From positions 124,001-188,000 of the forward strand of contig NZ_JBHTFQ010000005.1 of the NCBI RefSeq assembly GCF_042666235.1: a DNA stretch of 64,000 bases, read 5' to 3'. Below are positions 18,037-27,279 of this stretch, in pieces (the stretch's first letter is position 1; each line of letters begins with the position of its first letter). The position numbers and the translations under genes are program-made. This DNA is from Halodurantibacterium daqingensis (GTDB taxonomy: Bacteria; Pseudomonadota; Alphaproteobacteria; Rhodobacterales; Rhodobacteraceae). The notes beneath the pieces are model-generated. The model was given only the letters and a program-made list of their open reading frames with translations, made no database searches and was not told the DNA's origin.

Positions 18037-19149
18037 ATGAACCTCAGGAATGTCGGAAACCTCGGGATCAAGGAATTGCGCGGCCTCTTGCGCGACCCGA
18101 TCATGCTGGTGCTGATCGTCTATTCCTTCTCGCTCTCGATCTGGACCTCCTCCAATGCCTCGCCCGAGGCGCTGACCCGCGCCGCGATCTCGATCGTTGA
18201 CGAAGACCGCTCGCAGCTGTCGTCGCGCATCGGTGGGGCCTTCTACCCGCCCTATTTCGTGCCGCCGAACATGATCACCACGACCGAGATGGACAGCCGG
18301 ATGGACGCGGGCCTCGATACCTTCGCGCTGAACATCCCGCCCGATTTCGAACGCGACGTGCTGGCGGGCCGGCGCCCGGCGATCCAGCTGAACATCGATG
18401 CCACCCGGATGAGCCAGGCCTTCACCGGCGCGGGCTATATCCAGCAGATCGTCAGCGCGGAAGTGTCGGAATATGTCGCCGGGCATCGGGCTGAAGCCGC
18501 GCTGCCGGTGGGGCTGGCACTGCGTGCGCGCTACAACCCGGCGCTTGATCCGAAATGGTTCGGCGCGATTACCTCGGTGATCCAGTCGATCACGATGCTG
18601 TCGCTGGTGCTGACCGGGGCGGCGCTGATCCGCGAAAAGGAACATGGAACGGTCGAACATCTGCTGGTCATGCCGGTGACGGCGGCCGAGATCATGCTGT
18701 CGAAGATCTGGTCGATGGGCGGCGTGGTGCTGCTGGGCTCGGGCTTCGCGCTTCTGGTGGTGGTGCAGGGGCTGATGGCGGTGCCGGTGGCGGGCTCGGT
18801 CTGGCTGTTCATGGCCGGGACGCTGCTGATGCTGTTCGCGATGACGGCGCTGGGGGTCTTCATGGCCACGATCGCCGGCACCATGCCGCAATTCGCGCTG
18901 CTGATGATGCTGGTCCTTCTGCCGCTTCAGCTTCTTTCCGGGGCGATGACCCCGCGGGACTCAATGCCCGAGATCATCCAGACCCTCATGCTTGCGGCCC
19001 CGAACACCCATTTCATCATCCTGTCGCAGGGCATCCTGTTCCGGGGCGCCGGGCTTGGCACGGTCTGGCCGCAATTCGTTGCCCTTCTGGCGATCGGGCT
19101 GGTACTGTTCTGGCTTGCGCTGCGCCGCTTCCGGCAGTTCCTGCAATAG
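18037..19149 (+). CDS. ABC-2 type permease (YhhJ-like)
   Basis: A 370-residue ABC-2 membrane subunit: one helix near residues 20-40, a periplasmic loop of about 140 residues (AISIVDEDRSQLSSRIGGAF and onward), then about five C-terminal helices including LIREKEHGTVEHLLVMPV, the cytoplasmic coupling segment typical of ABC-2 permeases. It starts 4 bp after the ATPase-permease fusion and ends the export operon. It presumably dimerises with the permease half of the fusion. Confidence 0.86.
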   Translation: MNLRNVGNLGIKELRGLLRDPIMLVLIVYSFSLSIWTSSNASPEALTRAAISIVDEDRSQLSSRIGGAFYPPYFVPPNMITTTEMDSRMDAGLDTFALNIPPDFERDVLAGRRPAIQLNIDATRMSQAFTGAGYIQQIVSAEVSEYVAGHRAEAALPVGLALRARYNPALDPKWFGAITSVIQSITMLSLVLTGAALIREKEHGTVEHLLVMPVTAAEIMLSKIWSMGGVVLLGSGFALLVVVQGLMAVPVAGSVWLFMAGTLLMLFAMTALGVFMATIAGTMPQFALLMMLVLLPLQLLSGAMTPRDSMPEIIQTLMLAAPNTHFIILSQGILFRGAGLGTVWPQFVALLAIGLVLFWLALRRFRQFLQ

Positions 19150-19437
19150 GGCGGGCGACAGCGCTCAGAACGCCCGTCTGCTGCCGACTGACGGCATGGA
19201 GTGTGGTGCGGTCGCCGGCAAGAGCGTCTGTTCTGTCGGCGGAGCCGAGCCGGCCTCGCCCGCCTCATCGCCATGATGACCGCGCGCTGGTCCGTCGGAA
19301 GCCGCCCCCCGGCGCGTCGGGCAGAACCCTGTCGGCGGGGCAACGCCAGGTCGCGGTTCCCGTCGCTCCGATTATCACTTGTGGCTCGGCGGGACTCTCT
19401 GCGATAGGATCGCGTGATCATTCCGGGAGGAGTTGTA

Positions 19438-20217
19438 ATGATCCGCCCCCCCATGCGGCCTATCCTGCTTGCTGCGCTGCCGGCGCTTGCGCTGAGCGTT
19501 CTGCCCGCGCGTGCCGGCGCAGAAGGGATTCTGGTCTTTGCCGCCTCAAGCCTGACAAATGCGCTGAACGGCGTCGCTGATGCCTGGACGCGCAGGACCG
19601 GCCACCCTGTCGTCATCTCCTATGCGGGGTCCTCGGCTTTGGCGCGGCAGATCCAGGAGGGTGCGCCTGCGGATGTCTTCCTCTCGGCGAGCGGCGACTG
19701 GATGGATGCGCTCGAGGCTTCGGGCGATCTGCGGACCGGCACGCGCCGGGACATTCTTGGCAACCGGCTGGTGCTGATCGCCCATGGCCGAAGCGCCGAG
19801 GAAGTGAGCATCGACGAAAACCTGGATCTGGCAGGGCTGCTTGGCGGCGGTCGGCTGTCAGTGGCGCTGATCGAGGCGGTGCCGGCGGGTATCTACGCCA
19901 GGGACGCGCTCGAAAACCTCGGCCTCTGGGATCAGGTGGCGCCGCTTGTCGTGCAATCGGACAATGTGCGCGCGGCGCTATCCTTCGTGGCCCGGAATGA
20001 GGCGCCGCTGGGCATCGTCTATGCCACTGATGCGGCGGCCGAGGATAATGTCACTGTCATCGGCACCTTTCCGGAAGAAAGCCACGACCCGATCGTCTAT
20101 CCTGCCGCGATCCCTGCGCAAAGCGAAAGCCCGGATGCCCAGGCCTTCCTCGACTTCCTGGTCTCGCAAGAGGCGCGCAGCATCTGGCGCGGGTTCGGCT
20201 TCAGCATCGTCGAGTGA
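19438..20217 (+). CDS. modA: Molybdate ABC transporter substrate-binding protein
   Basis: The 259-residue periplasmic protein has a signal peptide (residues about 1-26, ending PARAGAEG). The oxyanion-binding segments FAASSLTNAL and SYAGSSALARQI are characteristic of ModA. The ATG at 19438 has a strong ribosome-binding site (GGGAGGAG, 6-7 bp upstream). It overlaps modB by 1 bp. No palindromic ModE-type Mo-box was recognised in the 290 bp upstream. Confidence 0.9.
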   Translation: MIRPPMRPILLAALPALALSVLPARAGAEGILVFAASSLTNALNGVADAWTRRTGHPVVISYAGSSALARQIQEGAPADVFLSASGDWMDALEASGDLRTGTRRDILGNRLVLIAHGRSAEEVSIDENLDLAGLLGGGRLSVALIEAVPAGIYARDALENLGLWDQVAPLVVQSDNVRAALSFVARNEAPLGIVYATDAAAEDNVTVIGTFPEESHDPIVYPAAIPAQSESPDAQAFLDFLVSQEARSIWRGFGFSIVE

Positions 20218-20927
20218 TGGGAGGCGACTGGGCAAACTGGCTCGGCCCGGCCGAGTGGCAGGCGGTGCGGCTCAGCCTGCGCGTGTCGTTCTGGGCAACG
20301 CTGGTCAGCCTGCCCTTCGGCATCCTTGTCGCCTATGCCTTGGCACGCTGGCGCTTTCCGGGGCGGCAGATCCTCAATGGGTTGGTGCATCTGCCGCTGA
20401 TCCTTCCGCCGGTCGTCACCGGATATCTGCTGTTGATCGTCCTTGGCAGGCGCGGATGGCTCGGCCCGTTTCTCGAGCAGTGGTTCGGGATCGTGCTGTC
20501 GTTCCGCTGGACAGGCGCAGCGGTGGCGGCAGCGGTGATGGCCTTCCCGCTCATGGTGCGGGCAATCCGGCTCGCAATCGAGGCGGTGGACCCGAAGCTG
20601 GAGGCCGCAGCCGGCACGCTGGGCGCCTCGCGGACCTGGGTGTTCCTGACAGTCACGCTGCCGCTGATCCTGCCGGGCATCATCGCCGGGGCGGTGCTGG
20701 CCTTTGCCAAGGCGATGGGCGAGTTCGGTGCAACGATCACCTTCGTCTCGAACATTCCCGGCCAGACGCAGACGATCCCCTCGGCGATCCATGCCTTCCT
20801 GCAGGTGCCCGGCGGGCAGGATGCGGCAAGCCGTCTGGTCATCGTCGCGATCATCATCGCCATGGCGGCGCTGCTGGTTTCGGAATATGCGGCGCGGCGG
20901 GTTGCAAGGGCGGTTTCGGGATCATGA
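20217..20927 (+). CDS. modB: Molybdate ABC transporter permease
   Basis: 236 residues, five to six transmembrane helices, with an EAA loop near residues 125-150 (VDPKLEAAAGTLGASRTWVF) and the ModB-typical AMGEFGATITFVSNIPGQTQ segment. The ATG at 20217 shares its A with the modA stop codon (TGATG); a GTG one codon earlier is the alternative. It is ATGA-coupled to modC. Confidence 0.91.
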   Translation: MGGDWANWLGPAEWQAVRLSLRVSFWATLVSLPFGILVAYALARWRFPGRQILNGLVHLPLILPPVVTGYLLLIVLGRRGWLGPFLEQWFGIVLSFRWTGAAVAAAVMAFPLMVRAIRLAIEAVDPKLEAAAGTLGASRTWVFLTVTLPLILPGIIAGAVLAFAKAMGEFGATITFVSNIPGQTQTIPSAIHAFLQVPGGQDAASRLVIVAIIIAMAALLVSEYAARRVARAVSGS

Positions 20928-22018
20928 ACCTTGGCCTGTCCGTCCAGCATCGTCTGCCCGGTTTCACGCTTGATGTGCGTGCCGAGGCACCGCCGGGGCT
21001 GACGGTGCTTTTCGGCCCGTCGGGTTCCGGCAAGACGACGTTGATCAACGCGGTCGCGGGCCTTCTGCGCCCCGACAGGGGCCACATCACGGTTGGCGAT
21101 TGGGTGCTTCTGGACAGTGCGACGGGGCAGTTTCTGCCACCACACCGGCGGCGCATCGGGTATATCTTCCAGGAGGGGCGGTTGTTCCCGCATCTGAACG
21201 TGCGCCAGAACCTGCTCTATGGCCGCTGGTTCGCGCCGCGTGACGCGCGCGGCGAAAGCCTGGGCCGGGTAGTGGAGATGCTGGGCATCGGCCATTTGCT
21301 GACACGCCGCCCCGGCGCCCTTTCGGGTGGCGAAAAGCAGCGTGTCGCCATCGGCCGGGCGCTTCTGGCGGGGCCAAGGCTGATCCTTGCCGATGAGCCG
21401 CTCGCTGCGCTGGATGAGGCGCGCAAGGCCGAGATCCTGCCCTATTTCGAACGGCTGCGCGACGAGGTGTCGGTGCCGATCCTCTATGTCAGCCATTCAC
21501 TGGCCGAAGTGGCGCGCTTGGCGACCACGGTGATTGCGCTGCGGGACGGACGGGTTGTGGCGGTCGGGACTCCGGGGCAGGTGCTGGGCGATGCGGGCGC
21601 CGTCGGCGCGCGGGATGCGGCCTCGGTTCTGACGGCCCGGGTCGTCGCGCATCATGACGACGGGCTGAGCGAACTGGCGACTGCGGCCGGACCGCTTCTT
21701 CTGCCGCAAGTCGCGGCCCCGCCGGGGGCGATCCTGCGGGTGCGGATTGCCGCAAGCGACGTGATCCTCGCGCGCGAGGCCCCGCGCGGCCTGTCATCGC
21801 TCAACATCCTGTCAGGCATCATCGCAGAAATTCGTCCGGGGATGGGGCCGGGGGCGCTGGTGACGCTGGCGGTCGGAAACGAACGTCTTATTGCGCGCAT
21901 CACCCGACGGTCCGTCGCCGCCCTGGCGCTGGAGCCGGGACAGCCCTGTCACGCGATCCTGAAGTCCGTCGCCGTCCCCCCCGAGGATGTGGGCGGAGGG
22001 CCGCTCAGCCCGGAGTGA
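20924..22018 (+). CDS. modC: Molybdate ABC transporter ATP-binding protein
   Basis: The 364-residue ATPase has Walker A GPSGSGKTT (about residue 30), a Q-loop in YIFQEGRLFPH, LSGGEKQRV, Walker B and SHSLAEVAR. A C-terminal TOBE/Mop-like molybdate-binding domain follows from about residue 290 (SSLNILSGIIAEI), as in ModC. Its last 14 bp overlap the convergent MoeA-fusion gene on the other strand, so there is no room for a separate terminator. Confidence 0.91.
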   Translation: MNLGLSVQHRLPGFTLDVRAEAPPGLTVLFGPSGSGKTTLINAVAGLLRPDRGHITVGDWVLLDSATGQFLPPHRRRIGYIFQEGRLFPHLNVRQNLLYGRWFAPRDARGESLGRVVEMLGIGHLLTRRPGALSGGEKQRVAIGRALLAGPRLILADEPLAALDEARKAEILPYFERLRDEVSVPILYVSHSLAEVARLATTVIALRDGRVVAVGTPGQVLGDAGAVGARDAASVLTARVVAHHDDGLSELATAAGPLLLPQVAAPPGAILRVRIAASDVILAREAPRGLSSLNILSGIIAEIRPGMGPGALVTLAVGNERLIARITRRSVAALALEPGQPCHAILKSVAVPPEDVGGGPLSPE

Positions 22019-23936
22019 AACCGCCGCGACGGATGTCCGGGGCGCTTTCCGTCAGCGCCGCCTCGAACGCGGCGATGGCCTCGGGGTCGCGGGGTTCCTG
22101 CCAGACGGCGAAATCGTAATGCTCGTCGGCGACGGGCAGGAAGCCCAGCCCCATCGCCTCGGCCACCGGGCGGATCGCCATGCCCCAGTCGGCGCGGCCT
22201 TGGGCGACGCTCGCCGCCACCGCATTGTGCGATGCGGGCTGGTTCCAGTAGCCGGGCGGGCGCGCGCCCTTCAGGAGCCGGTCCATCAGCAGCCGCGTGC
22301 CCGATCCCTGGTTGCGGTTGACAAGAATCGCATCGGGATCGGCCAGCAGCGCCGCCAGAGCTTCGTCAAGCGTGCGGCCTTCGATGCGTGTATCGCCGGG
22401 GCGGAACAGCAGCCCCTGCATCCGCCGCCAACCCGGGATCAGCCGCATCCCCTGCGCAAGAAACGGGCGGTTGTAAAGGCCGCTGTCAGGATCCAGAAGG
22501 TGAATGGGCGCGATGTCGCATTCGCGCCGGCGCAGCGCCGCCAGCCCGCCCTGCGACCCGGTTGCAAGGATCCGCGCCCTCAGCCCCTGATCGGCAAGCC
22601 TGCCGACCACCGCATCCAGACCCACGCAATGGCTGCCGACAACGGCCAGCGCAGGCGGGGCGGCCGCGGGGCCGAACAGGGTCACCTCCGCCTCGGTCCC
22701 CGCTGGCAGACTCTCGGCCAGGGCGGGCACCGTCAGGAACCCGTCGGATTGCGCAAAGGCCGTCACGGCGCCCGACCCCTTGGAGACGGGATGCGCCACC
22801 AGCCCCTCGGGCCCCTCGGTCAGGGCGACCATCGCGAATTCCGTTCGTCCCAGTTCCGAGGTCAGCCGCACCGGCAGGCGCGCCGCCACCCGCGCCGTGC
22901 TGCGCGGGGGAAGGCCCGCCAGTCTGCGCAGCGCCGGGGCGACCAGTTCGTGAAAGGTGAACATGGCCGAGGTCGGAAAGCCGGGCAGCACCACCACCGG
23001 CTTGCCCGCACAGACTGCAAGGCACAGCGGTTTGCCAGGCTTCAGCGCCACCCCATGAGCGACGATTCCCGGCGATCCAAGCCCGGCGATCACCGCCACG
23101 GTCAGATCGCCCGCGCCCTTCGACGTGCCGCCCGAAAGGATCAGCGCGTCATGCGCGGCAAAAGCCGCCTGAACCGCCGCGGTCATCGCCTCGGCCTTGT
23201 CCGGGACGGCACCCAGGTGCACCGCCTCGCAGCCGTTTTCTCGCAGCGCAGCTACAATGACCGGTCCGTTGGAGTCATAGACCGCAGCCGGCCGCAGGGG
23301 CTGGCCCGGTTGCACCAGTTCATCCCCCGTCGACAGGACCGCGACGCGCGGGCGGCGCCAGACCGCCGCATGGTCAAGGCCCACTGCCGCCAGCATCGCG
23401 ATCTCGCGCGCGCCGATCACGGTTCCCTTGCGCAGCAGGGTCTGGCCCAAGGCGATATCGGATCCGGCAAAGGCGACGTGAGAGCCGGGCGCAACGGCAC
23501 GGGCGACGGCGATCTGCGCGCCCTCGGGTTCGGTATGTTCGATCATCACCACCGCATCGGCGCCGCGCGGCAGCGGACCCCCGGTCGCAATGGGCGTGGC
23601 GGTTCCGGGGGCCACCGCAAGCCGGGGTGCAGTGCCACAGGCGATGGTTTCGGGATTGAGTCCAAGGCGCACCGGTTCCGCGCCCGAGGCCTCGAACAGG
23701 TCCGCGGCGCGTACCGCAAACCCATCCACCGTCGATCGGTCGAAGGGCGGGGCATCGACGGGCGCCGCAATGTCTTGCGCCAGAACCCGGCCCGACAGAT
23801 GATCCAGCGCGACCTCTTCGATCCCCAGTGGTGCCGGGTTCAGCGCGGCAAGAAAGGCAGCCTCGGCTGCATCGCGGGACAGGATCCGCAGGAACTGGTG
23901 CTGGGCCATCGGGGTCGTGGTGGGCATGGGCATCAT
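22005..23936 (-). CDS. MoeA-type molybdopterin molybdenumtransferase fused to a periplasmic-binding-type domain
   Basis: 643 residues. The N-terminal ~400 residues are a complete MoeA: FDRSTVDGFAVRAAD with the catalytic Asp, VLSTGDELVQPG, LSGGTSKGAGDLT and LPGFPTSAMFTF. From about residue 410 a PBP-like domain (COG1910 type) begins with ALAVVGSHCVGLDAVV and contains NRNQGSGTRLLMD. Such fusions are known in bacteria and archaea, and the C-terminal half is thought to bind the oxyanion or act as a sensor. It is ATGA-coupled to the preceding MoeA-like gene. The start may instead be the internal ATG nine codons later (MAQHQFL). Confidence 0.85.
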   Translation of the reverse strand: MMPMPTTTPMAQHQFLRILSRDAAEAAFLAALNPAPLGIEEVALDHLSGRVLAQDIAAPVDAPPFDRSTVDGFAVRAADLFEASGAEPVRLGLNPETIACGTAPRLAVAPGTATPIATGGPLPRGADAVVMIEHTEPEGAQIAVARAVAPGSHVAFAGSDIALGQTLLRKGTVIGAREIAMLAAVGLDHAAVWRRPRVAVLSTGDELVQPGQPLRPAAVYDSNGPVIVAALRENGCEAVHLGAVPDKAEAMTAAVQAAFAAHDALILSGGTSKGAGDLTVAVIAGLGSPGIVAHGVALKPGKPLCLAVCAGKPVVVLPGFPTSAMFTFHELVAPALRRLAGLPPRSTARVAARLPVRLTSELGRTEFAMVALTEGPEGLVAHPVSKGSGAVTAFAQSDGFLTVPALAESLPAGTEAEVTLFGPAAAPPALAVVGSHCVGLDAVVGRLADQGLRARILATGSQGGLAALRRRECDIAPIHLLDPDSGLYNRPFLAQGMRLIPGWRRMQGLLFRPGDTRIEGRTLDEALAALLADPDAILVNRNQGSGTRLLMDRLLKGARPPGYWNQPASHNAVAASVAQGRADWGMAIRPVAEAMGLGFLPVADEHYDFAVWQEPRDPEAIAAFEAALTESAPDIRRGGFTPG

Positions 23937-24919
23937 CCGAACAAGTGGGCGATCGGCTGCGCTGCAAGCAGCCTATCAGCGGGCAATCCTTCGCTGTCGG
24001 GGGGAAGAAGTGCAAAGGCAGTTGCAGAGGCAAGGCCGGCCAGCGTCACCGTTCCGACCGGTTGCGGGTGCCAGGAACCGCCCTCGCCGCCCAGAAGCAG
24101 CAGCTCGGTCAGTCCGACGGTTGATACGACCTTGCGCGAAAGCGGCCGTGTCTGCAGCGCCAACGATACCCCCGCAAGCGCCGTCATTGCCGGCAGCGCC
24201 AACCCCAGAAGGGCCGCAACGGCCTGATCGAACCGCGCCGGCACCTCCAGCACGAGGCCCGAGCCGTCCTTGCCCAACCAGGCGGTTTCGGCCGGGCTGA
24301 ACGCGAGCCGTGGCCGATGGTCCCGGGCGGGCCGCAGCGAAAGGTGGGGGTCCGTATCGGTGGTAACTGCCCCCAGACCCCGAAGCAAGGCGCTGGCAAA
24401 GGCCTCCAGCCGCGCATCCTCAAGCGCGACGTGCAGCCGCGGGCGCCGTACCGGAACCGTTTCGACGCCGGCCAGTCGCGCCACCAGCCGCGCACGGGGG
24501 CACAGGCGCAGGCCCGCGCGCAGGATCGTGTCGCCGCGGCGCCCGTCATGGCCGCTGCGGCGCACCCCTTCGCCGGGAACAACCGGTCGGATCGCCTCGG
24601 CCAGCCCCGCCGTCGCGTCGGTTCCATCCTGCGGCAGTACCGCATCCGCGCCTGCGGGCAATGCCTCCCCGGGCACCACAATCGACGCCGCGCCCAGCGG
24701 CACCGGGTTTCCTGCGCCCGCCCCCACGAGATCAAGCGCCGCCACCGCATAGCCCGCCCGCAGCGCCTCCGCGGTGACGGGATGGTCGCACGGCAGCAGG
24801 ATGTCCTCGGCCAGAACAAGGCCTTGGGCAGCCGCAAGCCCCAGCATCTCGGCCGGGACGGGTGCGGTGCCGTGCAGTGCCTGCGCAAGGCAGGTCTCGA
24901 GGGGCGTGAGGCTGACCAT
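23933..24919 (-). CDS. Degenerate MoeA-like protein
   Basis: The 328-residue protein follows the MoeA N-terminal pattern (LETCLAQALHG, AAAQGLVLAEDILLPCDHP) but departs at key sites. The MDGYA motif, whose Asp is needed for Mo insertion, reads LRAGYAVAALDL. The STGDEL motif and the GGxSxGxxD loop are not recognisable. It is probably not an active transferase; a binding or regulatory partner for the MoeA fusion encoded next (ATGA overlap) is plausible. The ATG at 24919 is preferred; in-frame TTG at 24970 or GTG at 24964 would add about 15-17 residues. It lies downstream of tupA. Confidence 0.65.
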   Translation of the reverse strand: MVSLTPLETCLAQALHGTAPVPAEMLGLAAAQGLVLAEDILLPCDHPVTAEALRAGYAVAALDLVGAGAGNPVPLGAASIVVPGEALPAGADAVLPQDGTDATAGLAEAIRPVVPGEGVRRSGHDGRRGDTILRAGLRLCPRARLVARLAGVETVPVRRPRLHVALEDARLEAFASALLRGLGAVTTDTDPHLSLRPARDHRPRLAFSPAETAWLGKDGSGLVLEVPARFDQAVAALLGLALPAMTALAGVSLALQTRPLSRKVVSTVGLTELLLLGGEGGSWHPQPVGTVTLAGLASATAFALLPPDSEGLPADRLLAAQPIAHLFG

Positions 24920-24994
24920 GCACGGCAGGTAAACCGACTGCCGCGCAAAGGCAACGGCCGCCACTCGCAAAGCGCCGGGGCCGCGGGGCTCCTG

Positions 24995-25807
24995 TCACTC
25001 GGCGTTGGGGAAGAACAGCTGTTCGCCCTTTACCCTGTAGGAAGCGATCGCTGCCTGACCTGCGGCAGAAATGATCCAGTCGATGAACGCCTGGCCTTCG
25101 ACAGCCTTCACATGAGGGTGCCGTTCGGGGTTGACCAGGATGATGCCATAGGGGTTGAACAGCATCGGATCCCCATCGAAGAGGAGTGCAAGCGGGCCGC
25201 GGTTTTCGAAGGAAAGCCAGGTGCCGCGATCGGCCAGCGCATAGGCCGGCACCTGCGCCGCAATGTTGAGCGTGGCGCCCATGCCCGAACCCGTGGACAG
25301 ATACCAGGTCCCCGCAGGGGCGAGCCCTGCCGCCTGCCAAAGCGCCATCTCCGCGACATGGGTGCCGCTGTCATCCCCGCGCGAGGCAAAGGGAGCTTCG
25401 GCCGCGGCAATTGCCGCCATGGCATCCGGGGCTGTATCTGCGGCACCGACGCCTGCCGGGTCCCCGATCGGGCCGACGATGACGAAATCGTTATACATCA
25501 CGTCGAAGCGCTGCAGGCCGTGACCCTCGGCCACGAACTGCTCCTCCTGGGGACGGGCATGGACAAGCACCACATCGGCATCCCCGCGCCGCCCCGTTTC
25601 CAGCGCCTGGCCCGTGCCTTGCGCCACGACGCGCACCTCGATCCCGCTGTCCCGCAGGAACAGCGGCAGGATATGCGCGAAGAGGCCGGAATTCTCGGTC
25701 GAGGTCGTCGAGGCGAGGGTAATGAACGTCTGCGCGGCAGCGGGCAAGGCGCTCAGCAGAGCCAGCGCAGCGGCGGCAGGCAGGATGAAGCGGCGGCGGG
25801 ATGTCAT
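24995..25807 (-). CDS. tupA: Tungstate ABC transporter substrate-binding protein
   Basis: 270 residues with a Tat-like or Sec signal (TSRRRFILPAAAALALLSAL). The mature N-terminus has ITLASTTSTENSGL, which contains the TTTS-type oxyanion motif of TupA proteins. SRGDDSGTHVAEMALW is the second conserved ligand loop. This distinguishes it from the ModA encoded 5 kb away. It follows the ATPase by 16 bp. Preference for tungstate is family-based. Confidence 0.88.
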   Translation of the reverse strand: MTSRRRFILPAAAALALLSALPAAAQTFITLASTTSTENSGLFAHILPLFLRDSGIEVRVVAQGTGQALETGRRGDADVVLVHARPQEEQFVAEGHGLQRFDVMYNDFVIVGPIGDPAGVGAADTAPDAMAAIAAAEAPFASRGDDSGTHVAEMALWQAAGLAPAGTWYLSTGSGMGATLNIAAQVPAYALADRGTWLSFENRGPLALLFDGDPMLFNPYGIILVNPERHPHVKAVEGQAFIDWIISAAGQAAIASYRVKGEQLFFPNAE

Positions 25808-25823
25808 GGCTCTCGTCTTTCGG

Positions 25824-26558
25824 TTACCAGATCAGATCGCCCGCAAGGAAGGCGCGGGCCTCGGGCGTCGCGGGCCCGGCGAAGAAATGTGCTGCGGGCT
25901 GATGCTCGATCAATCGGCCGCAGTGCAGAAAGGCCACCTCCTGCGCAAGGCGCCGCGCCTGGCCCAGATCGTGGGTGGTCATCACGATGGTGATCCCCTC
26001 GGCCGAGAAGGCCTCGATCATCTCCTCGATGATCCGCGTGGCAGAGGGATCAAGCGCAGAAGTCGGCTCGTCCAGAAACAGCACCTGCGGCTTCATCGCC
26101 CAGGCCCGCGCCAGGGCCAGACGCTGCTGTTCGCCCCCAGACAGCCGGCGCGCGGGGCGGTCGGAAAGCGGCTGCAGGCCGAAGCGCTGAAGCGTCTGGA
26201 TGACCAGCCGCTGCCGCTCGGCGCGGCCGAGGCCCTGCAGGAACAGCGGATAGTCGATATTGGCCGCGACGGTCCGGCGCAGCAGGACTGGGCGCTGGAA
26301 CACCATTGCCTGCGCCGCTACCCGGGCGCTGCCGTCTGCCCAGAGCCGCAGGCCGGATGTCGGTTCGATCAGCCCGTGGCACAGACGCAGGAACAGGCTT
26401 TTGCCGGCGCCGTTCGGCCCCATCACCACAAGCCGGCGCCCGGCCTCGATGCTGATCGTGATATCCGACAGAAGCGGCCTGCCCGCGGCAGCATGCCCCG
26501 CGCGCACAAGCCGCAAGGGCAGGATCGGATGTCGCGCCGGTTTGCGGGCGGCGATCAT
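25824..26558 (-). CDS. tupC: Tungstate ABC transporter ATP-binding protein
   Basis: A 244-residue ATPase: GPNGAGKSLFLRL Walker A (about residue 47), VFQRPVLLRRT Q-loop, LSGGEQQRLALARA, LFLDEPTSALDP and TTHDLGQARR. It is short, with no TOBE extension, as is usual for TupC. Its ATG overlaps the stop of the permease gene (ATGA). The reading frame upstream stays open into the permease region but is not coding there. Confidence 0.88.
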   Translation of the reverse strand: MIAARKPARHPILPLRLVRAGHAAAGRPLLSDITISIEAGRRLVVMGPNGAGKSLFLRLCHGLIEPTSGLRLWADGSARVAAQAMVFQRPVLLRRTVAANIDYPLFLQGLGRAERQRLVIQTLQRFGLQPLSDRPARRLSGGEQQRLALARAWAMKPQVLFLDEPTSALDPSATRIIEEMIEAFSAEGITIVMTTHDLGQARRLAQEVAFLHCGRLIEHQPAAHFFAGPATPEARAFLAGDLIW

Positions 26559-27250
26559 CCCAGACGGTCCCGCGCCCATTGTCCGGCGCCCCATGCGGCG
26601 GCGTTCAGCGCCAGTGTCAGGGCCAGCAGGATGATCCCCAGCGCCACGGCCAGGCCAAGGTTGCCGCGGCTCGTTTCCAGCGTGATCGCCGTGGTCATCG
26701 TCCGCGTGTGTCCGGCGATGTTGCCGCCCACGATCAGCACGGCACCGACCTCGGCCGAGGCGCGGCCGAAACCGGCAAGAACCCCCGTCAGCAGGCTGAC
26801 GCGGCCGTCCCACAGCAGCGTCGGCACCGCCCGAAGCCGGCTTGCGCCCAGGCTTCGCAGCTGTTCGCTGTATTCGGCCCAGAGATCCTCGGTCACCGAG
26901 CGGGTGAGCGACACGACGATCGGCAGGATCAGAAGCGTCTGCGCGACGATCATGGCCGTCGGGGTGAACAGGAGTGCAAGCGACCCCAGAGGCCCGGACC
27001 GCGACAGCACCAGGTAAACCGCCAGCCCCGCCACCACCGGCGGCAGCCCCATCAGCGCATTGAACAGGACGATCACCGCGCCCCGTCCCGGAAAGCGCGT
27101 CAGCGCCAGCGCGGCGCCCAAAGGCAGGCCGATCACGCAGGCGATCCCTACCGCGCTGAGGGTGACACGCAGGCTGAGCCCGATGATCTGCATCAGGGCC
27201 GCATCGCCGCGCGCGATCAGGAAGAAGGCTGTCGTGAAGGGGTCGCCCAC
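26555..27250 (-). CDS. tupB: Tungstate ABC transporter permease
   Basis: 231 residues with about six helices. It contains the EAA-like loop SEQLRSLGASRLRAVPTLLW and the TupB-typical ASAEVGAVLIVGGNI and TMTTAITLETSRG segments. The chosen start is GTG at 27250, which has GAGGA just upstream and gives the normal N-terminus (GDPFTTAFFLIARGDAALMQ). An ATG at 27307 in frame would add 19 residues that resemble no permease. It is the first gene of a tupBCA-moeA-like-moeA operon. Confidence 0.83.
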   Translation of the reverse strand: MGDPFTTAFFLIARGDAALMQIIGLSLRVTLSAVGIACVIGLPLGAALALTRFPGRGAVIVLFNALMGLPPVVAGLAVYLVLSRSGPLGSLALLFTPTAMIVAQTLLILPIVVSLTRSVTEDLWAEYSEQLRSLGASRLRAVPTLLWDGRVSLLTGVLAGFGRASAEVGAVLIVGGNIAGHTRTMTTAITLETSRGNLGLAVALGIILLALTLALNAAAWGAGQWARDRLG

Positions 27251-27279
27251 AAGAATCCTCGTCGTTGCGCCGCGATAAG

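Noticed and set aside
19150..19437. Search for a ModE-type Mo-box before modA
   Set aside because: No convincing palindrome with ATATA-like arms is present; the short CGGGCG/CGCCCG hairpin near 19153 is too weak to call a terminator.
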